A stretch of 64,000 bases of DNA from Bacteroidales bacterium (GTDB lineage: Bacteria; Bacteroidota; Bacteroidia; Bacteroidales; UBA3824), in NCBI GenBank assembly GCA_016286055.1, contig JAEERW010000003.1, forward strand, positions 124,001 through 188,000. The letters run 5' to 3'. The position numbers and the translations under genes were made by a program. This document shows positions 1 through 8,900 of the stretch, in pieces; positions within the stretch are counted from its first letter, which is position 1, and every line of letters begins with the position of its first letter. The notes beneath the pieces were generated by a model, which was not told the DNA's origin, did not search any database, and saw only the letters and a list, made by a program, of their open reading frames with translations.

Positions 1-741
1 AAATGTAATGGTTACGTCAATATTCTCCATACACGGCTTCTCCAAATAACTGTAAACAGAGGCATTTTCGCCGAGGCAAGGGAAATCCCGTCCCTTTTCG
101 CTCTCAGGGTCGCTCATATACCAATCAACCCTGTCTTCCAACTGCATACGGCGGTAAATTCCAAACGTTAGCATACATTCAGGATCCAAGCCTTCACCGT
201 CTTCGTTTGTCTGAGTGTAAACTTCTTGTGTGACATTCCAATCGAGCGGAAACCAACCGAACTTAAACGGCGGATGTTTGGGCATATCGTATGTTTCTGA
301 GCCTGAGCCACTGGTTTCTACCGTTTTGTTGGTGAGAAAATTGTACGATTCGTTGCCGTATTTGCCGCCGATAAGCACAAAGGCATTATCTTGATAGCGG
401 AATAGGAACACATCAGATTTTGCAGTTTGGATTCTGAGCACGCCTTTGTCGGTAACAGAAAGTTTGGAATCGCTACCTACCGGCATATCGGAATCGAGGA
501 AAAGATTGTAGCCGCCGCCCGTCTTGCCGAAATAAAACGCGCTGCCGCTGTTGTTGCTTATGAACAAATCTTTTACGCCGTCTTTGTTGAAGTCGCCTTC
601 GGCTTTGTTGGTTATCTCTTCGGAAGAGAGTTGTTCGGCTGTTTTGCCCGACGGCTTAAAAGTTTGGGCTTTTGCCGAAATGCCGCACGATGCCAATATC
701 GCTATCGCGGGGATTACAATTGATAAATGTTTGATTTTCAT
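1..741 (-). CDS. Lipoprotein with FG-GAP/VCBS-like motif, partial at window edge
   Basis: The frame is open for 247 codons from an ATG at 741 to base 1 and has no stop, so the C-terminus lies outside the window. The start encodes MKIKHLSIVIPAIAILASCG, a signal peptide with lipobox LASC, so the product should be a lipid-anchored envelope protein. Residues 47-60 carry a Dx(D/N)xDG-type loop (GDFNKDGVKD). A later block (TDKGVLRIQT, then LIGGK and YNFLTNK) matches the C-terminal part of the lipoprotein at 13975-16005, so the two are paralogues. It lies 22 bp downstream of the 764-2329 gene and is probably its co-transcribed neighbour. The function is unknown. Confidence 0.8.
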   Translation of the reverse strand, partial: MKIKHLSIVIPAIAILASCGISAKAQTFKPSGKTAEQLSSEEITNKAEGDFNKDGVKDLFISNNSGSAFYFGKTGGGYNLFLDSDMPVGSDSKLSVTDKGVLRIQTAKSDVFLFRYQDNAFVLIGGKYGNESYNFLTNKTVETSGSGSETYDMPKHPPFKFGWFPLDWNVTQEVYTQTNEDGEGLDPECMLTFGIYRRMQLEDRVDWYMSDPESEKGRDFPCLGENASVYSYLEKPCMENIDVTITF

Positions 742-763
742 TATTATAATGGTTTTATAGTTT

Positions 764-2329
764 TTATTCTGTGGTAGTTTTTGATGTACTTTCGTCGATG
801 TATTTGTGGAAGAATTCGTAAGAATTGCCACCGATTTGAATAGCGGAGAGTTTGGGCAATGGAAGGTTTTTAAGTTTGGCGGTGGTGGTGTAACTATCGC
901 CTTCACATTCGTCGAAATCGCCTTTGTAAGTTTTTTCTTCAAAATTGAGCACTTCGGTGGTAGAGCCGTCTAATCCTTCATCGCAAAACAGATTTACGAT
1001 AACAAAATCGCCGTCTTGGAATTTTGCCGTGTAGTCGTAGTTTTCCCAGCCGTCGCCTTCACGACGTGTGGATATTATCATTTTGCCATTGTTGATTTTT
1101 ACCGAGGTGGTAAAACTTACGTAATCGTTGGTTTCGTGAGGATATACTTTATATTTTTTAAAAAGATTGTATTTGCCGTCGCCTGAGCCAAAATATACAG
1201 AGAAACCGTTGTTAAATGCGGCAGAATCTTGGATGCCATCGCCGTTGAGGTCGCCTGTGGCTGTGGGTGTGGGTTCCCACGAACCATTTTCTTCTGCGGG
1301 TTTGCTGAGACTTTCCTTATAAATTTTTATAGACTCAATAGTGTTATTGTCAGGTTTGCGACAAAATTCAACAACAGAGCCATCGGTTTTGATACACGAA
1401 TGGCCGTCTTCATATACAAAATCGGGAAGGTTTTCGGTTATCTCAGAATCAATATCGCTGCCTACCCCTAAATAACAGTAACCGCCACCGCACCAATATC
1501 TATAATCATAACTATTGCCTACCACAATTATCGTGTCGATTTTGCCATCGGCAGAGAGCGAGATTTTAAACTCCTTTTTGGCATTTCGGTTGAAATACAT
1601 AGTGCGCCCCATAGTGTTGATGTCGAAGCCGGCAAGTTGCGAAGGAGGAACGTCGCCTACACGAAGTTTGCCCAAGCCGTTGGTGGTAATAAGTCCTCCA
1701 CTCCAATCGGTTGTTTGGAATTCTCCTTGTTCAAAATTTTCGCCGTTGAACCTATAAAACAAACGCAAAAACGAATCACCTTGGCCTACCGACATCATAA
1801 TATCTTTGCCGTATAAACTACATCGATAGCCGTTTTGGGCAAAATCCGCCTTGGCAGCATCCAAATTTTTGTCGTCGGGATTGTAAAACCACACCGCCTC
1901 GTATTTGTTGAAATCGTCGAAAGTGGGTTTTGGCAGCAAGGTATTATCTTCTGAAATTTTTCCGTCGGCATAGTTGAAAGCCTTGAACGCCTTGGTTTCG
2001 CATTCACCTCCATCTCCTACTTCAGAACATTCTTCAACACAGTACACGGCCAAATATCCGCCTTTTTTTAGGGGATAACAGTTTACACTGGCATACTGAC
2101 CTACTTCTTCGTCTATTTGAAACCTTGCTGTGTATGTGAGTTTGTCCTCTTTGTAATCGGGTAAACCTACCGTAGAATCAGGATTGATTTGTTTGAACAC
2201 TTGATAAGCGATATACTCGGCAAGAGTGTCGGTTTGTGCATTGATAGCCTCCGAACCGCTATTGCTGTTGCCTCCGCACGCGCACAATGTAAGCGCAGCA
2301 ATGGCAGGGATGATAAGAATTTTTTTCAT
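764..2329 (-). CDS. Paralogous lipoprotein with GDLNGDGIQD motif
   Basis: A 521-residue protein starting MKKILIIPAIAALTLCACGG, a signal peptide with a Cys at the lipobox. It contains the family block GFDINTMGRTMYFNRNAK (about residues 237-255) followed by SLSADGKIDTI, then the calcium-loop-like GDLNGDGIQD near residue 365 and the segment SVYFGSGDGKYNLFKKYKV. The same blocks recur in the genes at 10038-11627 and, more weakly, 16270-17823, so these are duplicates of one ancestor. It sits 21 bp after the gene at 2351-2983 and 22 bp before the partial lipoprotein, suggesting one leftward transcript. FG-GAP/VCBS-type motifs often bind calcium; the biological role here is not known. Confidence 0.85.
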   Translation of the reverse strand: MKKILIIPAIAALTLCACGGNSNSGSEAINAQTDTLAEYIAYQVFKQINPDSTVGLPDYKEDKLTYTARFQIDEEVGQYASVNCYPLKKGGYLAVYCVEECSEVGDGGECETKAFKAFNYADGKISEDNTLLPKPTFDDFNKYEAVWFYNPDDKNLDAAKADFAQNGYRCSLYGKDIMMSVGQGDSFLRLFYRFNGENFEQGEFQTTDWSGGLITTNGLGKLRVGDVPPSQLAGFDINTMGRTMYFNRNAKKEFKISLSADGKIDTIIVVGNSYDYRYWCGGGYCYLGVGSDIDSEITENLPDFVYEDGHSCIKTDGSVVEFCRKPDNNTIESIKIYKESLSKPAEENGSWEPTPTATGDLNGDGIQDSAAFNNGFSVYFGSGDGKYNLFKKYKVYPHETNDYVSFTTSVKINNGKMIISTRREGDGWENYDYTAKFQDGDFVIVNLFCDEGLDGSTTEVLNFEEKTYKGDFDECEGDSYTTTAKLKNLPLPKLSAIQIGGNSYEFFHKYIDESTSKTTTE

Positions 2330-2350
2330 AATTGGTAATTGGTTTTGAGT

Positions 2351-2983
2351 TTAAAAACCGTTGCCGTTCCACTTGATTACCTTGTCGGTTTCGGACGAAA
2401 AGTCGTTGTATTTGAGGTCGCGGCCCGTTTTGGGAAGTTTGACAAAGATTTCGGTGTCGTCGCCCACGATGGTCATCACGTTTTTCACGATGTCGGCGCG
2501 GGGAACGAGCGTACCTTTTGAGGCGTTGTATTCGTAGAAGAAAACTGCGCAGTTGGCCATCACCTCACCGTCGGCGTAAAGGCTTATGCCCAAGAGTTTG
2601 TTGCCGTTGGGAAGGTTCCAATACACGGCTTGAATGATATGCTCTCTTGTTACCACTTCGCCTTTTTTGAAATTGCCGTCGAATTCTGAGGTAAATGAAT
2701 GAGTGTGCGCAAGTTCCACAAATCCGTTCTTGGGTGCGTAGTCAATTGTAAATTTCGACTTGCCGGTTTTCTTATAGGCGATAAAATCGTCGACATAGTC
2801 GTTGGGAAAAGCCTTGCCCCACGCGAGGAACAAGTTGTCGATAACAGCGTCTTGCGATGCGGGCACGGTGATGTTCTTTTGCCATTTGTCGCGAAAATCA
2901 TCAACATCGTAGTCGAAAATCTGTGCTGTGGCGGCGTTGAAAGCAAATACCGCCATAATTGCGATAAGGATTGATTTTTTCAT
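2351..2983 (-). CDS. Secreted protein of unknown function
   Basis: A 210-residue protein with a classic Sec signal (MKKSILIAIMAVFAFNAATA, cleavage expected after ATA-Q) and no lipobox, so it is probably periplasmic or secreted. The mature part is rich in Asp, Lys and aromatic residues and shows no motif I recognise. A -7-like element (TATATTTG on the minus strand, 3041-3048) lies about 58 bp upstream, so this is probably the first gene of the leftward operon continuing into the 764-2329 lipoprotein gene. Confidence 0.75.
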   Translation of the reverse strand: MKKSILIAIMAVFAFNAATAQIFDYDVDDFRDKWQKNITVPASQDAVIDNLFLAWGKAFPNDYVDDFIAYKKTGKSKFTIDYAPKNGFVELAHTHSFTSEFDGNFKKGEVVTREHIIQAVYWNLPNGNKLLGISLYADGEVMANCAVFFYEYNASKGTLVPRADIVKNVMTIVGDDTEIFVKLPKTGRDLKYNDFSSETDKVIKWNGNGF

Positions 2984-3123
2984 CTTAATAATTGGTTTTA
3001 TTGGTTGATAAATATTTTAGATTTTTAATTTTCGTTTCTGCAAATATACAAAATATTGTTGGATATGATTATCATTTTTGAACAACATCTCACCAAAAAC
3101 CGTAAAAAAACATAGCGATAGCG

Positions 3124-3218
3124 GCTCCGTAACCACTAAAAAAAATGAGTTACGGAGCAAGTATCGGCGATAGTAACTCCGTAACTATAAAAAAAAATGA
3201 GTTACGGAGCAAGTATCG
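3124..3218. repeat. Tandem stem-loops, two units with a 52-bp period
   Basis: Two inverted repeats, gctccgtaac/gttacggagc at 3124-3158 and ctccgtaac/gttacggag at 3177-3209, each have an A-rich loop. The 3' arm and its flank (gagttacggagcaagtatcg) are repeated exactly at 3147 and 3199. They lie between divergent genes, just upstream of the promoter of the ATPase gene. Confidence 0.7.
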
Positions 3219-3219
3219 C

Positions 3220-3250
3220 TTGTTTTTTTGGAATATTATGCGTAACTTTG
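3220..3250 (+). promoter_or_regulatory. Bacteroidetes-type promoter of the ATPase gene
   Basis: TTG at 3220-3222 and TAACTTTG at 3243-3250 are separated by 20 bp, matching the -33/-7 consensus of Bacteroidetes. The ATG at 3273 lies 22 bp downstream of the -7 element. Confidence 0.65.
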
Positions 3251-3272
3251 CAGCAACAAAACCTTTGAAACT

Positions 3273-4727
3273 ATGGCACAAAACAGCAACATAATAGGTC
3301 GCAAAGAGGAACAGGCACTCTTCAAAAACTATTTGGAGAGCCCCAAGGCGGAACTCATAGCAGTATATGGGCGCAGGCGGGTAGGCAAAACATACCTGAT
3401 TAAGAGTTTTTTCAACGAGAAATTCGACTTTTCGCTAACGGGGTTGTACGACGTTTCAAAGGCTGTGCAACTGTCGCAATTCCAAAAACGTTTGGAGGAT
3501 TATTCGGGCTCTCGTGTCAAACGTCCAAAAGATTGGTTTGAGGCATTCGACCTTCTTGCAAATTATTTGGATACGCTCAAAAAAGACAAAATAATCGTAT
3601 TTCTTGACGAGATTCCGTGGTTAGACACACCCAAAAGCAACTTTTTGGCGGCATTCAGTCAGTTTTGGAACGATTGGGCATCTATGAAACGAAACTTCAA
3701 ACTTTTTGTCTGCGGCTCGGCTACCACGTGGATGCTTTCAAAGTTTATCGGCGACAAAGGTGGCATCTACGGACGTGTGAGCCGTGCAATTTGGCTCAGA
3801 CCGTTCACTCTTGGCGAAACTCAAAAATTCCTGAAAGAAATCAAGGGCATCGACCTTAACCAAAAACAGACTTTGAGCATTTATATGGTTTTTGGCGGAA
3901 TTCCTTATTATTTGGATATGATAGAGAAGGGAAAGCCTTTGGATGCCAACATCGACAACTTGCTTTTCAGTCAAGGTGCGCCGCTGCGTCACGAGTTTGA
4001 CTTTCTGTTTCGCTCGCTGTTTCTCAATTCCAAGATATACCGATTGGTGGTGGAGGCGTTGTCGCAAAAACTCAAAGGCCTTACACGTCAAGAACTTATG
4101 GAAGCGTTAAAAATCAAGGAAGGCGGAATGCTGACCGAGGCGTTAGACAACCTCGCCAAGTGCGATTTTATCCGCAAATATTCCGCCATAGGCAAGTCAG
4201 AAAGGGATGCGATGTATCAATTGACCGACCTGTTTTCGTTGTTTTACCTCAAATTTGTGTCAGGTGACAGTGGTCAGGAACAACATTTTTGGACCAAAAT
4301 ATCAGGCAAGCCGGCAATGATTGCGTGGAGCGGCTATGCCTTTGAGCAAGTGTGCCTGCATCACACCGAGCAAATCAAAAAATCACTCGGCATCAGCGGC
4401 ATTATCAGCAACGTACATTCTTGGAGTTGCCGACCGTTCACCGACAAGAACGGCACAGCGTGGCAAGGCGGACAAGTTGACCTTGTAATCGACCGCTCCG
4501 ACGGCGTAATCAATCTCTGCGAAATCAAATATGTGTCGGGCAAATTTGTAATCGACGCTCAGTACGCCGCGCACCTTAGGGAACGTGCCGCACTTTTCGG
4601 CGCCGTTACCAAGAGCAGCAAAGCCATCCAACACACTTTTATCACCACCTACGGCGTAAAACAAAATCAAAACAGCGACATCGTGCAGTCGGAGGTGACG
4701 GCAGAGGGGCTGTTTGGGATAGGTTAA
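3273..4727 (+). CDS. AAA-type ATPase with DUF234-like C-terminal nuclease-fold domain
   Basis: A 484-residue protein of the widespread ATP-binding protein family seen in Bacteroidetes and archaea. The Walker A motif GRRRVGKT is at residues 33-40 and the Walker B motif IIVFLDE at 107-113. A winged-helix region follows around 270-330. The C-terminus has the PD-(D/E)XK-like signature QVDLVID...CEIKY (about 415-440), typical of the DUF234 tail. Substrates of this family are not established; DNA-related or mobile-element-linked roles are often assumed. It has its own promoter and is convergent with the gene at 4728; the two stop codons are directly adjacent. The family call is firm but the function is not. 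Confidence 0.85.
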   Translation: MAQNSNIIGRKEEQALFKNYLESPKAELIAVYGRRRVGKTYLIKSFFNEKFDFSLTGLYDVSKAVQLSQFQKRLEDYSGSRVKRPKDWFEAFDLLANYLDTLKKDKIIVFLDEIPWLDTPKSNFLAAFSQFWNDWASMKRNFKLFVCGSATTWMLSKFIGDKGGIYGRVSRAIWLRPFTLGETQKFLKEIKGIDLNQKQTLSIYMVFGGIPYYLDMIEKGKPLDANIDNLLFSQGAPLRHEFDFLFRSLFLNSKIYRLVVEALSQKLKGLTRQELMEALKIKEGGMLTEALDNLAKCDFIRKYSAIGKSERDAMYQLTDLFSLFYLKFVSGDSGQEQHFWTKISGKPAMIAWSGYAFEQVCLHHTEQIKKSLGISGIISNVHSWSCRPFTDKNGTAWQGGQVDLVIDRSDGVINLCEIKYVSGKFVIDAQYAAHLRERAALFGAVTKSSKAIQHTFITTYGVKQNQNSDIVQSEVTAEGLFGIG

Positions 4728-5669
4728 TTATAATGCTTCCACCAAATACCTCAACCTTTCTTGGTTGGTTTGGAGATATTTGAGCGTGTAGAGGAATAAG
4801 AATTTGTTATCATTCGAATAGGCGTATTCGGGGAAGTCGTTGGAACGCATTGATTCACCGCTAACATAGTGGAATACAAAACACGGACAGCGGTCGATGG
4901 GCTTGCCTGTTTCGTCGGTGATTGTAAGGCGGAACAAGACGCTGTCCGAATTGCCCGTGATTGTTGGAATCTGCGTGCTCAACGCCACGTAACTGCCTGA
5001 ATTTTTGTCATATTCGCCATTTTTATAATATTTATGACTGTAATAGTGAAAAAATACATCGAGCCGTCCTGACTGCAACTTGATGCTGTCGGTGATGTCG
5101 TTTTTTAAGGGTAGGATGCTCAGAACCGGCTTGTTGTCTTCCTTACCGAGAATTTGATCATAAGCGACAAGGTGGCTTTTGGGATGGGAATAGTAGCCAA
5201 GAAATATCATTACACCGTAAAATACAAACAACGCACAGAAGCAAGTCCAAAAAAATGTCTTGATTTTTCTCTTGCGCGTTTGTTCTGCGCTGACCGACGC
5301 CTTGTAATATTTCAGAAATAATTCAATGTCGGGATACTTGGAATATTTGGTTTCGGCAAGATTGACCTCGTGCATCAAAACCTTAAGGTTGAGTGTCGTC
5401 TTGTTGAACGTTTCCTTTTTTTCGGACTCTATCCACTGAATCACCAAAAACAATATCAGCATCGGCGAGATTATGCAACCTACTGTCGAGATTACCGTTG
5501 CATCATAAACACCGTCAAGAATCATACAAACGCTGAGTAAAATCAAAAAAAACTCCAAATACTTGCGGAACATCATTCCGAAGTTTTGCGGGTAGATGTT
5601 CTTGTACTCGGCCAAAAGGTTTTCCAATTTTATCAGGTCTTGTTGAAAAAGCGTCTTGTCTGTCTTCAT
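4728..5669 (-). CDS. Membrane protein, partner of zinc-ribbon protein (long form)
   Basis: A 313-residue protein with an N-terminal cytoplasmic segment, two adjacent membrane segments (about residues 33-82), a cytoplasmic stretch, a third membrane segment near 137-157 and then a soluble domain of about 155 residues that is probably outside the inner membrane. The N-terminal part (LENLLAEYKNIYPQNFG) aligns with the 156-residue protein at 17873-18343, which stops right after the third membrane segment. Its ATG overlaps the stop of the zinc-ribbon gene by 4 bp (ATGA), so the two are translationally coupled and their products probably interact. No known family was recognised. Confidence 0.8.
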   Translation of the reverse strand: MKTDKTLFQQDLIKLENLLAEYKNIYPQNFGMMFRKYLEFFLILLSVCMILDGVYDATVISTVGCIISPMLILFLVIQWIESEKKETFNKTTLNLKVLMHEVNLAETKYSKYPDIELFLKYYKASVSAEQTRKRKIKTFFWTCFCALFVFYGVMIFLGYYSHPKSHLVAYDQILGKEDNKPVLSILPLKNDITDSIKLQSGRLDVFFHYYSHKYYKNGEYDKNSGSYVALSTQIPTITGNSDSVLFRLTITDETGKPIDRCPCFVFHYVSGESMRSNDFPEYAYSNDNKFLFLYTLKYLQTNQERLRYLVEAL

Positions 5670-7141
5670 AATGCATTGTTTTTTAAGAACATGGTGAAAT
5701 AATACGTGCTGTCGGCGATTTCTTTCAGCCTTTGCGCTGACGACGTGGCCTCTTTGGATACAAAATCTACTAAAATATGCCCTCTGCCATTGGCAATCAG
5801 CGTTTGGTAATTGTCGTCTTTGTTGCTGACAATGATGTCAAAAGGGGAAAACTCCTTGCCTACTATGTCGCCGTTCTTGCTAAGAAGTGCCGCCTGCAAC
5901 GTGCAGGTGTCGGGAGTTCTCGTTGATTGTCCGGTGGGTAGAAGGTTGACGCCCGCAATCCTCATCTGATATTTCACATCGCTCCACCCCCGTATGACTA
6001 CTATATCTTTGCTCATTACGTCGAATTTTAATTCCGCAGTGGTATCGGGGGTAAAAAAAACGTTTTCGGCTCGGTCCTGCTGTGGAGTGTAATTCAGAGT
6101 CTTGGAAAAATCAGCCATTTGATATATGTCGGGATGCTTGTCGCTCTCGGATGCATATTGTTGAGCATCCGTAGGCAGAATAAAGTAAATTGCAATAGGA
6201 ATTAGCAACAGCACCACGTATAATGCGGCTAGTTTGTTGCGGTGTTTTAAACGTGCTTTCTTGTATACGTCAATTATCTCGGCATAGTCGGCGAGAAGTT
6301 TTTTCGCCTCCCGACTATCGCCGTAGAGAGTGTCAATTTGCCGCGAATACTTTTCGTAATTGTTGTGCGCTTTGTAAAACTTGTTGTCAGCCTCCTGTAT
6401 GACACTTAGCGTTTTAGGTTCAGTAATAACCATAATCATTGCAAACAACAAAAATAAGCCTGAAAAGAAAATAAAAAACAGATTGTAATACCGAAAACTA
6501 AAAATCAGTAATGCCGCCCCATAATAAAAGAGCCATAGAGGGGTTCTCGTTGTCACAATTTCGCCAAATGACATTTTTTTTCTCGATCGGTCTGAATTAT
6601 CCATTGAGATGACAAACGGTAGGATTGAGTCTTTCAGGGTGGAGATACTCTCTTTGATGTTGGCAATCAGATTTTGGATGTTCAGGTCGGAATCGGGTCG
6701 TTCGTGCAGAATGTATTGGCAATATGGACAGATGTTGCTTATTAGCGGATACGGTGCGCCGCATTTGGGACAGTTTTTCTTCTTTTCTTCGGCGGTGCAG
6801 GTGTTTTCGTCCCTAATGATGTTGGCTGCCTTGTCGGTGATTCGATATTGTGGCGGCACAATCTGTTGTTCGTCAATATGTTCGAGCCACCGTCCGCAGT
6901 ATGGACATTCGTTGGTGATGAGCGGCACGCCGTGTCCACAGTCCGGACACGAGCCGAGTTCCTCTTCGGTATAACTTTTAAGCCTGATGTTCAATGCTTC
7001 GTCGATGTAAGCATTGATTATTTTATCCTCAACATCCATATTCACCGCTGCATTGACAATGGTCTGACGCTCCTTGAATGTCAGCACACGGTCTTGAAGA
7101 GCGAGGGCTACGAGGTCTTTGATATGATCGGGTATAGTCAT
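5666..7141 (-). CDS. TerB-like / double zinc-ribbon membrane protein (long form)
   Basis: A 491-residue protein. Residues 1-55 resemble the short helical TerB-like module common in Bacteroidetes (LALQDRVLTFKERQTIV). Two zinc ribbons follow, with Cys pairs at 65/68 with 79/82 and 124/127 with 138/141. Hydrophobic segments near 200-240 and about 305-325 are followed by an extracytoplasmic domain of about 165 residues with a beta-rich look. It is coupled to the gene at 4728 and lies 23 bp after 7165-7953. The gene at 18353-19279 is a shorter paralogue with the same cysteine spacing. The zinc ribbons suggest a cytoplasmic sensing or protein-binding role; no function is known. Confidence 0.8.
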   Translation of the reverse strand: MTIPDHIKDLVALALQDRVLTFKERQTIVNAAVNMDVEDKIINAYIDEALNIRLKSYTEEELGSCPDCGHGVPLITNECPYCGRWLEHIDEQQIVPPQYRITDKAANIIRDENTCTAEEKKKNCPKCGAPYPLISNICPYCQYILHERPDSDLNIQNLIANIKESISTLKDSILPFVISMDNSDRSRKKMSFGEIVTTRTPLWLFYYGAALLIFSFRYYNLFFIFFSGLFLLFAMIMVITEPKTLSVIQEADNKFYKAHNNYEKYSRQIDTLYGDSREAKKLLADYAEIIDVYKKARLKHRNKLAALYVVLLLIPIAIYFILPTDAQQYASESDKHPDIYQMADFSKTLNYTPQQDRAENVFFTPDTTAELKFDVMSKDIVVIRGWSDVKYQMRIAGVNLLPTGQSTRTPDTCTLQAALLSKNGDIVGKEFSPFDIIVSNKDDNYQTLIANGRGHILVDFVSKEATSSAQRLKEIADSTYYFTMFLKNNAL

Positions 7142-7164
7142 AATGAGACAATTTCATTATAGCC

Positions 7165-7953
7165 TTATTTATTCTTTTTAAAGAACCATTCGTTTTGTTG
7201 GTTGCCTGCCTTGCTGCGTTGACGATTGATGCGGCGTTCTTCGGCGTCTTTTGCCGCTTGGGCTTTGCCCATTACGCTGCTCACTACTAAAATCACAAAA
7301 ATTACAGCCGCTATTATCAGCACAACCTTGATTGCTGTCAGCCAAAACGACGACTTGGCTGTGGATGTGAGTTGCTCCTTGCCGCCTGAGGCTATCCAAC
7401 AGTCAGATTCGATACCCGAGAGAAGGGCGGATTTCTGTCCCAACTCGGCAATGAATGTGAACGGCTCATCGGGGTTCAGGTAGGTGTATTCGTATTTCTT
7501 CTTCCATTCGGTAATAGTCTTGGAGTGTACGCCGGAATAATTTGCCTTGTCAAGCGGAAGTTCGATGCCGCCGTCGAAAAAGAGGCGTCCTACTTGGCGT
7601 TTTTCGCCGGCACTTTTCCATACTTTGCGCTCTTTGCCATCTTTTCTCTCGGTCTCCTCGTTGTAAGCGTGCACTTTGGCGTAAAGAAAACTGCCTTCGA
7701 GATGGCCGTAAGGGGCTTCAACGGTTTCGCAACGTGGGAAAACATAGTCGATTACAAGGTAGACCCTTTTTTCGGATGCGGCGAGGGCGTCGGCTACCTG
7801 TTGCGGTGTGGTGAGTTGTGGCAGCGAGTCGATTTTCCGTGATATTTCGTTTTCGCGCAAATCCTGACGGTGCGACACGTAACGGCAACCACCTATGCAG
7901 CATATAGTTAGAACTATAAAGATAATGTTTTTGATTTTTAATATTTCTTTCAT
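7165..7953 (-). CDS. Envelope protein with N-terminal signal/anchor and C-terminal TM (possibly GIDE-like)
   Basis: A 262-residue protein with a hydrophobic N-terminus (residues 8-24, ending CIGGC, a weak lipobox) and a clear membrane segment at about 205-228, followed by a basic cytoplasmic-type tail. The middle part is Lys/Glu-rich, and its end (NPDEPFTFIAELGQ... before the TM) recalls the GIDE domain that precedes a TM in MUL1-like and bacterial proteins; this resemblance is weak. It is the first gene of the leftward set with the zinc-ribbon gene (23 bp gap) and the membrane partner. The second zinc-ribbon cassette at 17873-19279 has no copy of it. Confidence 0.7.
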   Translation of the reverse strand: MKEILKIKNIIFIVLTICCIGGCRYVSHRQDLRENEISRKIDSLPQLTTPQQVADALAASEKRVYLVIDYVFPRCETVEAPYGHLEGSFLYAKVHAYNEETERKDGKERKVWKSAGEKRQVGRLFFDGGIELPLDKANYSGVHSKTITEWKKKYEYTYLNPDEPFTFIAELGQKSALLSGIESDCWIASGGKEQLTSTAKSSFWLTAIKVVLIIAAVIFVILVVSSVMGKAQAAKDAEERRINRQRSKAGNQQNEWFFKKNK

Positions 7954-8019
7954 AATGTTTGGTATTAAAGATTGTTTCCAACACCAAAGATACGAAAAAT
8001 TTTTGAATAGTGATGATAA

Positions 8020-8529
8020 TTACATCATCTTTGGCAATAATTGCAACCACCTGTCGGACTCTGCCCTGCTGCGAAAAATCAGAACTTGTTTTGTGTTGTA
8101 TTTTTTTATGAGGGAATAGACCACGGGGCGGTTTTCGGTGGCGTAATTCCTTACGAGGCGCACCAACTCATCGTCCAAAGTATCTTCCTGCCACGGAATA
8201 TCGGTGCGGAACTTTCCCACACGCTCTGCAATGCCTTCCATACAGACTTTTTCCGGGAAATCGAGAAAAATCACCGTGTCACAAGCCTTAAACCTCACCT
8301 CGTAAGTGCGGCTGTAATCACCCTCCACAATCCACCGCTCACCTGCAAGAATATCAGCGAGTTTGGCATCAAACTCCTCACGCAGAATATGCGTCCTGTC
8401 TGCCCTCCACCACACATTATCGAGGTGAAAAAGCGGCAGCCCCGTCCTAACTTGCAACCCCTTGGCAAAAGTGCTCTTGCCACTACCCGAACAACCGAGG
8501 ATGATGAATTTTGAAAAGGTGGATGTCAT
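8020..8529 (-). CDS. P-loop kinase-like protein (AAA_17 / topology-modulation FlaR-like)
   Basis: A 169-residue soluble protein with Walker A GCSGSGKST at residues 12-20, followed by LDNVWW and a lid-like basic stretch (ILREEF). This pattern is that of the adenylate-kinase-like family often named DNA topology modulation protein or FlaR. The family binds ATP, but its physiological substrate is unclear. The gene stands alone with its own promoter at 8577-8607, and a 19-bp perfect palindrome lies in its leader. Confidence 0.8.
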   Translation of the reverse strand: MTSTFSKFIILGCSGSGKSTFAKGLQVRTGLPLFHLDNVWWRADRTHILREEFDAKLADILAGERWIVEGDYSRTYEVRFKACDTVIFLDFPEKVCMEGIAERVGKFRTDIPWQEDTLDDELVRLVRNYATENRPVVYSLIKKYNTKQVLIFRSRAESDRWLQLLPKMM

Positions 8530-8549
8530 ATTTTTCTAAACCAAGTTGC

Positions 8550-8568
8550 TTGCCACAACTTGTGGCAA
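8550..8568. promoter_or_regulatory. 19-bp palindrome in the leader, possible operator
   Basis: TTGCCACAA-C-TTGTGGCAA is a perfect inverted repeat. It lies between the -7 element (8577-8584) and the ATG at 8529 of the kinase-like gene, right at or just after the expected transcription start. It could be a repressor site or an mRNA hairpin. Confidence 0.5.
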
Positions 8569-8576
8569 AATATTAA

Positions 8577-8607
8577 CAAAGTTACATTTTTTTGTCGGAT
8601 TATGCAA
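8577..8607 (-). promoter_or_regulatory. Promoter of the P-loop kinase gene
   Basis: On the minus strand, TTG (8607-8605) and TAACTTTG (8584-8577) are spaced by 20 bp, the expected Bacteroidetes arrangement. Confidence 0.6.
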
Positions 8608-8887
8608 GATTAATTTCACACCACAAAGCCCATCTGCTTAAATTTAGTTGACTACAAAGTGTATTCAACTCGATTATTTGACGTGTTAATGTCAAAGATA
8701 GGGAAATTTTTGAAAGGAAATATATAACCCGTGAGTGGCACTCACGAGTTGAATAATCTGCGCAGCGAGTTTCTTATTGTTCCAATGCCAATTTAATTAT
8801 ATTAAAACACCATCTCCCGCAAATCGCTATAATTAAAGCATTAGCGGGAGATGGATTGCATTTATGAAGGGTATTGAGTAAGAGTAC
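8608..8887. other. Intergenic stretch without a gene; several hairpins
   Basis: No credible coding frame is seen between the kinase-like gene's promoter and the lipoprotein at 8888. The stretch holds a small inverted repeat at 8730-8746 (cgtgagt/actcacg), an 11-bp-stem hairpin at 8810-8854 (ccatctcccgc/gcgggagatgg, 23-nt loop) and a hairpin at 8871-8900 that overlaps the lipoprotein stop codon. CAAAGATA near 8695 is a possible minus-strand -7 element. Confidence 0.5.
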
Positions 8888-8900
8888 TTACTCCCAATAC
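8871..8900 (-). terminator. Hairpin overlapping the stop codon of the lipoprotein
   Basis: gtattg-agtaag pairs with cttact-(cc)-caatac around an agta loop. The stop codon (tta at 8888-8890) is within the structure. There is no long T tract, so terminator activity is uncertain. Confidence 0.35.
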
